Origin: Populus alba
Taxonomy: Eukaryota; Streptophyta; Magnoliopsida; Malpighiales; Salicaceae
DNA length: 64,000 nucleotides
Assembly: GCF_005239225.2 (NCBI RefSeq)
Contig: NC_133295.1
Location: 12,338,001 to 12,402,000, forward strand
Direction: 5' to 3'
The notes below the pieces were generated by a model that ran no database searches, had not been told where the DNA came from, and saw only the letters and a program-made list of their open reading frames with translations. Made by a program: the position numbers and the translations under genes. Shown here one piece after another: positions 48,927 through 59,487 of this stretch; the stretch's first letter is position 1, and every line of letters begins with the position of its first letter.

Positions 48927-49727
48927 TTATTTGGGAATACCAAGAAAATTAAACCCACCATCGACGATCAAATTCTGGCCAGTCACAAACTCAGAATCGT
49001 CAGAAGCAAGAAACAGCACTGCGTCAGCTATGTGCTTCGTTTTCAACACACCTTTCAAGTAATAAGACGACTGAAAAAACTTCTCCACCTCCTCTACTCC
49101 CATTTCGAATGCCTTATTGCATGCTAGAGGTGTCGCCACCGGTCCTGGCGACACACAGTTGACTCTTATCCCATGCTCGCCCAACTGATAACTTGCACAT
49201 TTCATCAGTGCCAAAACCCCGCTCTTGGACATGATATAATCTGTGGACTTGTCCCCTGCAAGAGTCGCAGCGGCGCTTGATGTGCAAATGACGCTGCCCT
49301 TTACACCTCCGTCCACCATGGCACGCGCCGCGTGCTTCAGGCATGCTGCTGTGCCACGCACGTTTACTGCAAAGAGTTTGTCGCTCGAGTCCAGGTCGAA
49401 GTCAAGAACATTTTGCTTACCAAAGCTTGCAATGCCGGCATTGCAGAATATTACGTCAAGGTGACCGTAAAGTTGAACAGTGGATTCCAGAAGGGATTTG
49501 ACTTGGTTTTCATCAGTTACATCACAGTGGATGTAAGTGGATCTGTTAGTTCCGATGGATTCTGCAAGCTTTTGGCCCTTTTCATCTTGAATATCTGCGA
49601 TCACGACTGCTCGGGCGCCATTTTCAGCAAAGGCAAGCACGGTGGCCTCGCCTATGCCACTGGCACCTCCCGTGACGATAGCAACCTTGTCTTGAACCTT
49701 GTTCTTGCAAGGTTTTGTAGATGCCAT
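48927..49727 (-). CDS. Short-chain dehydrogenase/reductase, array copy 2
   Basis: 266 residues, single exon, same motifs as copy 1: TGGASGIG cofactor loop (19-26), Asp45 for NAD preference, CNAG, catalytic Asn122-Ser151-Tyr164-Lys168. Differences from copy 1 are Val80Leu, Leu110Phe, an extra Asn after LAC, and (copy 1 to copy 2) Thr to Ser in FQSxYYL, Ala to Ile in TKHxADA, and Val to Phe in GGFNxLGIPK. None touches a catalytic residue; the changes after LAC lie in or beyond the flexible substrate-binding loop, so specificity could differ. Both copies look functional from sequence. A CACGTG box lies 232 bp upstream of the ATG in this copy only. Confidence 0.92.
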   Translation of the reverse strand: MASTKPCKNKVQDKVAIVTGGASGIGEATVLAFAENGARAVVIADIQDEKGQKLAESIGTNRSTYIHCDVTDENQVKSLLESTVQLYGHLDVIFCNAGIASFGKQNVLDFDLDSSDKLFAVNVRGTAACLKHAARAMVDGGVKGSVICTSSAAATLAGDKSTDYIMSKSGVLALMKCASYQLGEHGIRVNCVSPGPVATPLACNKAFEMGVEEVEKFFQSSYYLKGVLKTKHIADAVLFLASDDSEFVTGQNLIVDGGFNFLGIPK

Positions 49728-49958
49728 TTTAGCTTTGTTTTTGAGTTTTGCAATGAATTACTCGAATTTCAGAATTTAGTACGTTTATATCAACATAATT
49801 AATGTAGATACTTTGACTCTAGCTAGCATTGGGATCATCAGATTTCTCAGCATGAGTATAAAAATATTAAAAATTAAAATAATTTAAAATTAAAAAATTA
49901 ATTTTTTGAAAAACGCATAGACAAAGCTACACTAATCTTAAGCCAATCGAAAGTCGTA

Positions 49959-49964
49959 CACGTG
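49959..49964 (-). promoter_or_regulatory. G-box-like CACGTG upstream of dehydrogenase copy 2
   Basis: TACACGTGATT, 232 bp before the ATG at 49727. The matching sites read TTACACGAGATT in unit 2 (about 42621) and TACAAGGGATT in unit 1. CACGTG is the core recognised by plant bZIP and bHLH factors; use here is unproven. Confidence 0.35.
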
Positions 49965-50549
49965 ATTTACAGGTGTTAAATTACAAAAAGTAGCAAGATG
50001 CATGCCTGGCATACATTATCTTAAAACTGTTTCTCTTATGCCACTTGTCTTTTTTCTTTGACGTTTATTCACTTTCTTTTTTATCTTATCTTGGCCATTA
50101 ATTTATCATTAATTATGACCGTGAGATGGTATGACTGTGATGATGACAACAATTTTATAGTTGATGGTGGTAGATATTATAATTTAATTATTCTATAAAA
50201 TATTAGAAAATCTAATATCATGATTTAATTATTCTATAAAATATTAGAAAATTTAATGAGTTGAGATATTTCTTAATAAAATGATTGAAATTCCACACAG
50301 ATTATAATGTATTTTGCGTGCATCATTTTTTTTTTTTTGTAATTAATCCTTTTGGTTTTAGAAATTGAATATTTAATTTCTATATTTTTTATCCATGTAT
50401 TACTCTATCATTTTCATCCATTTTATATTATTATGAGGATTAAGATGTAATTAACTCAAGAAAAAAAAAAAGAGCATTCAGTACCATATGCTTGGCTTGC
50501 AGCACAAAAGTTTTCAAACAATAATGGGATTCATGCCAGAGGTGCTGTC

Positions 50550-50909
50550 ACCAGCACTTAACGGTGAAAAAAAAAATTTAATTAAATCCTAGAAAATTAA
50601 AAAAAAAATAATTGAAAAAATAGAAATATAAAAAAAAACCAATTAAAATTTTAAAAAAATCGACCAGTTCAATTCGGTTTTATAAGTCTCAAAAAAAAAA
50701 CGAACTGAACCGAACCCAAACAAAAAAAAAACCAAGCCAAACCAGAAAAAACCGAGCCAAACTGATTTAAACCAGTTTTTGTTCTAAAAAATCAAACCGA
50801 ACTGAAATCAGTTGATTTGAACTAATTTTAGTTTTTTTTTTAAAAATTCAATTTAATTATTAAAAAAAAAAACCAAACTAAACTAAAAATAATTACCCAA
50901 ACCAGCATT
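50550..50909. mobile_element. 342-bp insertion with 9-bp target duplication in unit 3
   Basis: ACCAGCACT (50550-50558) and ACCAGCATT (50901-50909) flank a 342-bp AT-rich insertion containing GAACTGAACCGAACCCA and GGTTTTATAAG. Unit 2 has ACCAACACTAGTGACG at this place (about 43547) without the insertion, so it is a filled versus empty site. No clear inverted repeats were seen. An 8-9 bp duplication would suit hAT or Mutator types. Confidence 0.65.
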
Positions 50910-51055
50910 GGTGACGCAATCGCATACAGGGATACCTTCGAGGGAAATATATATATCTTTGATCTTTGGAGGGCCCAAATTAAGGATCAATATATAAACT
51001 ACACAAAATTATGGGGACTATAATTAATATTCTGGAGACCCTGGATTTTGCATAA

Positions 51056-51915
51056 TATTCACTCCTATAAACACTGACCCTATAATGTGTTGAAAATATT
51101 TTTAGTTTCATCATGATTTTAAAATTATTTTATCTTTATTATTTACAATCTTTTATTTTAAGATATATTAAAATTTTCTATTTGAAAATAACTATAATTT
51201 TTTGTTTTTTATTTTTTACCAAACAATGCCAAACACATATTTTAGTAAGGGTTTATTTTTGTGATATCTTCTATTTTTTAATTATATTTAATTAAAAAAA
51301 TACTATGCATTGCAACACTATCACTATTTTTTAAATATTTTTTTTTGTTATATCTTCTATCTTATAATATTGCCACCCACATGGGTCGGTATCCGTGTCT
51401 GATCTCTTCTTTGCTGGAAACCATGGCTGCTAAAGCTATGGTTCCAAGTTCCAACACATCTTTCATGACCATATAACCATGACTTACAAACGAGCTCATC
51501 TGCAGTCATCATCGTTATAAAAAAAAGTCAAAACCCAAATCAAAAGGCAATAGATAAAAATTGATTTTTTTTATTTTAAATTAATATTTTTTTTATATTT
51601 TACAATTATTTTAATACATTAATATTAAAAATAATTTTTAAAAAATAATAACATATTATTTTAATACATTTTTATATCATCCATTCTCTCACTTCTCTTT
51701 CTTTCCACCCCCTAAATTAACTTTACATTGGCCAATCAACCGCCAAACCAACCTGAAAAGGCGGGAATTGTTTCTCTCTGTCTTGGTCCATGAAAAGAAA
51801 CTGGATCATCATCTTTCTCACACAATTATGAAAATTATTGCATTATATTAGTAGCATATTATATATACCCTCCTATATTCAGACCTCAACTTCTTTTCTT
51901 TTCTTTTTTAAGAAA
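51056..51915. other. AT-rich spacer and PHS1 5' flank
   Basis: 51070-51350 and 51540-51680 are AT-rich. 51370-51500 has mixed composition but no recognisable frame. 51690-51915 is probably PHS1 promoter and leader, with a TATATATA stretch near 51860 and a T/C-rich tract just before the ATG. Confidence 0.45.
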
Positions 51916-54900
51916 ATGATGTCGAAAGATGAAAAGGAAGACACTTTATCAATCATCAACACCACAGTCCAAGTCCAGGTAAAAAAAAACGCACACAAAA
52001 AGGCCCATCCTTTTTGTTTCTTTTTATACACGAGCACGTAAAGAATGAAGATTTCTAATCTTAGATAGAAACCCAGATGGATTTTATGGATCAATGGTTG
52101 CTTCAATGATAAATTTCACATATTTGACACCGTTAACATCTGGTTTGTTGTTGGTTATTTATGTGGAAATTGCAGGAGGAAGAGAGGGAACTGGACCTGG
52201 GATCTGAAGAGCTTGATCCTCCTTTACCTCTTACTGTTACTTCCCGGGTAATTTTTAAATTTTTGTTTTTTTTTTTATTCATTCTATCATTCTGTTACTT
52301 TTCCCCTTTTGAGCGAGAGGAAGTGCTGCTACCATGTAAATATTGTCAAGGGTAAATTGAAATTTCTTTCTTTTCTAATATTTTCTGTTTTTTGTTTCTT
52401 TGATTGAGGAATGGTACAATGTGATAGTACAAAGGAAAGGAAAGGAAAGTAAAATGATTATCTTTAGGGGTAAATTGGAGTTTTTCTTTTTCTTTTTCCT
52501 AATAGTTTGAGAGAGGAAATTGTTGAATGTGATGATGTAAAAGAATGGGAAATTGAAAATCTGTTTTCTTTTCCTGTTAGTTAGAAAGGAAATGGCAAGA
52601 CTGGTGAATTTACTAGTTTAGTATTTTGGATTTTGATTTCAGGTATTGTATATGTTGGGAGATATAACAGCGGGCCCAGCATATCGGTTTGCACAATGGC
52701 TGGAGTTGGTTCGTAAGAGAAGTGACAAGTATCGTCCCTCGGGGTTCCCACGCCGGCCTTACAGGCTCGAAACTATGCCCTCCAGGTCTCTTATTCCCCT
52801 CTATCTTTGTCATCATTCATGTCAACCATCAAACTAATTATGGTGATTAGTTCAGATAGACTAAATGCTGGTGCTTTATTGCTAATTTTACTTGTGAGGT
52901 GGATAGTTAATGAGATTATAATGGGAGCCGATGAGGTAGATTTGCAATTATTACCAAAGACAATTAACCAAGACATTCCACAAAACTGGGAGCTTTTATT
53001 AATCTAAGTTATGTGTTTCACTTAAATATTGCCAGTAGTTTATCTTTTTTGTTTGTCTGCAGATGTTTATAAGTGATCCTTGGAAATGCTCTTAAGAGTT
53101 TTAAGAATGCATCACCAGCTGACAAAATAAAGTGAAACTTGTCTCACCCAATTGCTTTTCTTATTATCATGTGAAGAAGTGTGAAGTGCCTGCTGTAACT
53201 AATGGCAAGAAGCCCTTGATAAACACCTGCTGGTTTCAGTATAGCAAGTGAATGAGGGGAAAACTTGAGTTGTTCGATGACCAAACAGATACAAATGCAA
53301 ATGTTACTAGCTAGTTTTGTTTTTGTGCGTCAATGTGTGATTCACATGCTGTCTGTCTCCGTTTCCGGAATGATGTTTCTTTTTACCTTCTTGTTGTCAT
53401 GACTACCGTGCAGTGTGGGAGAATCACTTGTTGATTCAAAAAGTCCACCTCCTGAGCAAGCTCCAGAGGTCAGTTTGTGGGAAAGGCTTGGTAAAGCTGC
53501 GGCACAGGACACTGAGTCGGGTTCATTTTCTTGGGACATGCTGTCTTCCCTCCACCACACTGAGCATAGTAGTAGCACCGAAAATTCTGAGGATGAAATG
53601 AGCAAAGCCCTCGAAGTATGTGATCCAATTTATAATATAGTTTAAACAACATCTGCTTTGTGATTTATAATTGTGAAGTCAAAGCACAAAGCCTTTGGAA
53701 GTTTGTACATATTCTTCAATGATGTCATCTTGATTCCTATTTTTCAGCCTAACTGGCTAATCTAGCTTCTTAACTAACGCTTGTTTTGGATTTGTTTAAC
53801 CGAGTTTAACTTATCAATAGCTTCGACAAGTTTTTAGGTTATTTCCAGGATAGGATTTCTCAGTAAGACTGTTGAATTGCTATATTTTCCATTATATAGG
53901 TATCATTGAAAGAATATTGAGTTTGCCTGTCTGTAGAATAAATTAGAGAAGGAGCCAGTGCATCACAGTTTCTTCTCATTGGCTGTCTCAAATTCTCTTT
54001 AGCTGTGTACATGTAGGTAACTGTAAATTCTGGGGGAGTTGTATTCTTTGCCTTGTTCAACCAGCAAGGAAATGTTGATGCTTTTCACAAGGAATCAGCA
54101 GCTGTCATAAAGTTTTCATCTTCAAGGATGGCCACACAATCAGAACGTCTTGGCTATGAATTTGCAAAGTGGTTAGGAGTCCAAACTCCACAGGTTATAC
54201 TGTCATAACCCAGTAGTTAGTGGTTTTTCTAAGATTGCACTGAAGTCTTTTCTTAAAAAATCTTGCCCAAACATTTTCTTCTTTTCTTATTAATGATAAA
54301 CATTCCTGGTGGAATATTTATAATTGCAGGCTAAAGTCATTCAAAATTGCAGCCCAGAGTGGCTCCAGATCAAGGAAGCTGCAGAGAAAGCAAGAGTTAC
54401 AGCAGCTTCAGAAGGAGATGAAGTAGGTGAAGTTACATGTTCTGAGCTTTTGGAAGCTCTTGAACTCAGCCGATGCCTTCTTTTGATGAGGTGAAACTAG
54501 AACCTAGAATTGTGAATCATGTTACTATAAAGTGAAAACATAAAATACTTTTGCTTCCTTCCCATCCTGCCTCCTTACTGAATAGGTTGAAAGGGGAAGG
54601 GCTGGGGAAAGAGATTTCTGTTCTTCGCTATAATCTAATATTGTGCGTGCACATGTATCTTTAATGAATTTGCATGCGTGTCTTTAATGAAATTCACCTG
54701 TTTAGTATGTTGGGGTGACTACACTGACCACAGCTACCCTGCACATCCAATTACTGAGAAACTTAGGGATGCCACATCTAAAAGTTTGAGCTAGCGAAGA
54801 GTTTCACTTGATATCATCATGTGCTGATTCATCTTTACTAGCATTTCTCAATCAGTTCCCTGGTCCCTACTCCTACTCTATATATCACAGTGAGGAGGAT

Positions 54901-57900
54901 GCATGGTTTTTCATATTGCAGGCATTGCAAAGGAGATTACCTTTTGCATTAGTATTTCAAGGCCAAAATGTTGTGTGTTTGCAGTTATGTTCATGGATCT
55001 CCTTTATTGGAGAGCTCAAATGCATTTGAACCACGTGAGACTGGAGAAAGAATTGCAGCAGCACTTGGTAGGGTCTTCCTGTTGGACCTTGTCATCAGAA
55101 ATGAAGATAGACTCCCTTGCCGTGAGCTTAGTTGGCGTGGAAATCCAGCAAATCTATTGTTGGCTGAGAAAATGACCTCATCAAATGTAAATGGCTTAGA
55201 GGCTGCTTTTGATTCTGCAATTAACCGATACCGACCAAAGGTGATTAAAGCTCTACAGAAAGAAAGAAGGGCAACTTCACTGAATAGCAAGTTTAACACT
55301 CATAATCGAGTACCAGGACTTGTATCACAGGGCTCTGATGTTTCTGATATTACAGAATCTCCAAAATCCAACAAAATGCCAAGAGTCCGAAAATCAGGAG
55401 AATCATCATTTTCTGACCTCATTTCTCAAGCTGTGGCTATTGATTCTGGTGTTCCACGTCGGCCTCCTGCTGAAAAACGCACAAATGACCAGGCAAATTA
55501 TCCTAAATTGATTGAGCTGCTTCTCAACAGTTCTGATTACACCTCTAATTTGTTATATGAAGTAACAGGAGGGAAATTAGGGGCTCTTCCATTGGTAGGC
55601 ACTGACTTTACTGATACACGAGTAACAGAAATGGCGGCAGTTGTTCAGGGATTTCGTGGTGGGTTTCGTGCTGCGCTCGGGGATCTGCAAGGTTTCCACG
55701 TGTTCCTTCTCACTCTTCACCAAAAACTCGATGGCTTGTTACGAGTTTTATTGAACATCACAAATAAAACATCAGGGGACACTGACAGAGAAGATTTGGT
55801 GATCCACGAGTCACCTTCACATGGGGTTGTTCATTATCCTTCTCCACCAAGTAAGGAACGCTTTCTTAATGATAACCATTCAGATTTTAGTGATTCAGAT
55901 TCACAGAGAATGGCTCAAACTCCAAGGTCATCTTTAGGAAGTAAAGAGAGCTCAGATTCTAGTTCTCCCTTGCCAAGAGAAAGCTGGCATGGAAAGTTGT
56001 CCAAGGGGAATGGAGAGCCCCCTCGTAGCCTGTGTCTAACGACAAAGCTCCGTGAAATTCTTAAATTTGCCAAGGTCAGAATGTCAATTAACATGGATTT
56101 AGAAATCATATGCTTACTAGACATAGATCACTGGTTACAGTGCTTGAAGATGGCAATTCAGAGTCCAACTAGTCAAGAAGCAAAACCTTGGTTCCAAAAA
56201 TGTATTTTGTTTTTTCTTCTCGCCCTGATTGTTCTATATTTGACATGTTTTCATAACTGAAAAAATGGATTGGTTAAGTTATCATCTTTCATGCTAATCA
56301 GTGGCTGGCTCTTGTAACCACTTTATATAACAAGCTGCATATATAACACAATAGCACACCGACAACAGTGTTAGTAATGTGATTCAGGAATGCCAGAGGC
56401 AAAATGGTCCAAAAAATTTCAACCATCAATTGCATGAGAAGTCATTTTCATGTTCTACAGATTTTTTCATCTCGTGTAGTTTTAAGAAGAGATAATTGTT
56501 GCAATGATGCACCGTACTTCTAGTCTTTTGCATAATTACCCGCTTTAAAGTGAGGAGGAAAAAACCTAGAAAACATTTGTATTAAAGGTCAAAAGTGAAC
56601 AGATAGAAATTGATACTTTTGCCACATAATTTCCACGTTGATCAATAGCATGCATCACCGCATTCTGTCAAGTGTAATTAAACTTCGTAAACTCTGAAAC
56701 TCGATTTGAAAAGAAGGTCATGTGGCAAGGGGAACTGTTTAATTGCTTGATCATTAGGGAGTTACTGTTTAATCATCTTATTTTACTAGAACCTGTAATG
56801 TGAGAAATGTAAAGAATTATGCCATGTCCCTGTGCTAATTACCAAGCAAATAAAAGACGTTTGAGAAGGGTGAAAAAATATAGAAACTGCATTGTGTAAG
56901 GGAAGCAAAATAAATATTTTTTTTTATACGAGTAAAGGGTTTTTTTGTCATTGATCTAACAGCTTATTGTTTGACATGCATCATTATATGTTAGGTCGAT
57001 ACTGAAACAAATGAAGAATTAGAACACTGGAATGAAATGCTGAGAAATGATGCTATCAAACTCTGTCAGGAGAACAATTTCAATACAGGATATTTTGAGG
57101 GCAGTGATAGTAGCTGTGTTGTGGATGCATATGAGTTGAAGGTAAAAGATCCATGCATTGTTCAGGTTGCATATCTAAGATGAAGTCAATGTTTTTTGTT
57201 AATGTTTTTCTAATATACAAGACAGTTACTGGGAAAGATTTATTTTCCTCATTTTAGGATTTTCCAAAAAAATTTTCATTATAACTTACAGGTAAGATTA
57301 GAGCACATTCTTGAGAGGATATCATTGATCTCCGAAGCTGCAAACACAGAGAAACCATCATTAATCACAAATAGTCTGTTTATTGGTGGCACCCTGGCTG
57401 CAAGATCAGTTTACACTTTGCAACATCTAGGAATCTCACATATTTTGTGTTTGTGTGCCAATGAAATTGGACAGTCAGAGTCACAGCACCCAGATCTGTT
57501 TCAGTACAAGAATTTTTCGGTGAGTGAGTTTTTCCTTCTCCATTTGCAATCGTTCCATTCTTCTGGGGACAGTGCTCTGCTTTGTTTTATACCTTCGAGT
57601 AAAGCTGGATCAATTTGTTGAGGTTTCTCTCTGCTATTTGGGACAAAAAAAATGAAATAATTTATTAGAACAGTAGGAGTAGTCGTTGTAGCATTCTCAG
57701 ACATATGCTCCTATCTGGAAGAGTCGGTAATTTTCAGAAAACCAACTGTTTTGCTGCACAGCGTGTTTTTTCTCTTCCTGTTCTCAGAAAGTTTCTGCAG
57801 ACTATGATCATAAAGTGTGCAGATGATTTTCCTTATGTTTCTAATAGCCAGATTTTCCAATATCGTTCTGGGTAGAACAAAATAATCTGTAACATTATTG

Positions 57901-58643
57901 ATCACAGAATCTGGAGCTCCTCACCTTTTTTCATTTTCCAGCATATATTTGGAACGTATTCTATATTCACAACACTACTTTCTACTTGAACAGATTAGTG
58001 ACCATGAGGATTCAAATATCAGCAGTATCTTTGGAGAAGCTTCTGATTTTATTGATCATGTTGAATCAATAGGCGGAAGGGTTCTAGTTCATTGCTTTGA
58101 AGGGAGAAGTAGGAGTGCTACATTAGTTCTTGCATATTTAATGCTCAGGAAGTAAGTGAAAATCACAAATTTTTTCATGTATGGAAGCTCTATCATCAAA
58201 CAAGCGGATTATTGAATGTCTGCTGTGAATAAGCTGCTGCGTCATAAGTTCTGTAAACCTAGCATTTTTATTCTTGATGCAGGAAATTCACTCTACTAGA
58301 AGCATGGAATGCTCTAAGACGAGCTCACCGCCGAGCTCAGCCCAATGATGGTTTTGCAAAAGCTTTACTGGATCTGGACCGCCAACTGCACGGGAAGGTT
58401 TCCATGGAATGGCAGAGGCGGAAGCCAGAGATTAGAGTCTGTCCCGTCTGTGGGGATAATGCTGGTCTGAGCAGCAGTTCACTCAAGCTTCACTTGCAGA
58501 AATCACACAAGAAGCTATCGTCAGGCAGCGTGGACAGTGCAATGACTATGGAGATACAAAAGGCTCTGGATGCACTAAAAATGACCCGAGGTGGCAGCGT
58601 CAGCCCTACATTGAGGCAGTCTTCGCCATCTCTGGATGGCTAG
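51916..58643 (+). CDS. PHS1: PROPYZAMIDE-HYPERSENSITIVE 1, tubulin kinase and dual-specificity phosphatase
   Basis: Two-domain regulator of cortical microtubules: the N-terminal actin-fragmin-type kinase phosphorylates alpha-tubulin under osmotic stress, and the C-terminal MAP kinase phosphatase restrains it. Eleven exons: 51916-51978, 52176-52247, 52643-52785, 53414-53615, 54017-54193, 54330-54490, 54985-56074, 56995-57141, 57292-57519, 57994-58151 and 58283-58643, for 933 residues. The kinase covers about 160-335 with probable Lys192 (AAVIKFSSS), catalytic Asp313 in RNEDRLP and the NPANLLL segment. A Ser-rich linker follows ([12 protein letters not shown]). The phosphatase P-loop HCFEGRSRS has Cys795 and Arg801 with the expected HCX5R spacing. 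A C-terminal CX2CX13HX4H cluster (Cys867, Cys870, His884, His889) looks like a zinc-finger-type fold. Two ATGs are adjacent; I took the first. Length agrees with the Arabidopsis protein as I remember it. Confidence 0.95.
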
Positions 58644-59487
58644 GTACAGGAGATACATTTTAGTCCAAGAAAATCATCGAGCACCTTTTCTTAGAAGAAC
58701 TCTCGCTAATCAATCCATGTCGCTTGTGGCCATTTGTGAACGGCTTCACCAAAATTCACAGTATCGACAGACATTGAACGCGGCCATTATTGATAGACCA
58801 CTATGCGCAACAAGAGAATGAAAATTTATATCGAAGCCCTAGGTCGGGGTCGCGGTGCTGATGTGTTGGAGATGAATGTTCAAGTGGTATCATTTTTCCC
58901 TCTTGTTTTTATTGGTGGGGGGATTGTAACATGTATAATTACACATCCGCAAGGGATCAAGCAATTGCTGGTATTTCTTTTAACAAAGATCCATGGCACT
59001 CTTCAACTGAAGACTCTCGCTTTGCCATCTTTGGTTTGCCCTTGGTATGTTAAAGAACAACATCTGGGAGCATGTTAAATGGCACAAATCAAAATGCTAG
59101 AGAATTTTGAGGGCAGCCATTATATTATTTTAAAGGTATAGACATTCTGCATCAGAGAGAAGCATGACACCACAGTTTCAAGTTCAATTCATAATTTCGT
59201 ATTACATGAGAGTTCTGTAAAACTGACTGAATCATAACCTTCCATTGTTAGTCCTTTCATTAAGGGAGCTAACCCATGCACCACACTACAATTTGCCTCT
59301 AAACTATTCATGCTATCATGGTGCAATGATACAGCCTTTAAACCCAGCCAGCAATGAAGCACAGCTCCAAATCCCACTAACAGGTAGTCCTTTCAATAAA
59401 ACAGACTACAAATAATTTGCCAATTCGAATGAAAACCACAGTAACAAACAACATTCTAGCAAAGGTTACTGAATAAGAGGATTCGCT
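58644..59487. other. Convergent 3' ends of PHS1 and ClpC
   Basis: About 840 bp between two stop codons that face each other. Composition is near-genic, consistent with both 3' UTRs. Open frames here (for example 58803-59078) show no family features. Confidence 0.55.

Larger units (their letters stand above)
45625..51055. repeat. Tandem array unit 3 (carries dehydrogenase copy 2)
   Basis: Colinear with unit 2 from GAAATTGAATTTCGTGATT to GGAGGGCCCAAATTAAGG. It contains the composite element at 46596-48381 and a further insertion at 50559-50900. The right end degenerates into AT-rich DNA after about 51055. Confidence 0.85.

Noticed and set aside
58803..59078. 91-codon open frame between PHS1 and ClpC
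   Set aside because: It lies in the 3' UTR region, starts in mixed sequence and has no family features.
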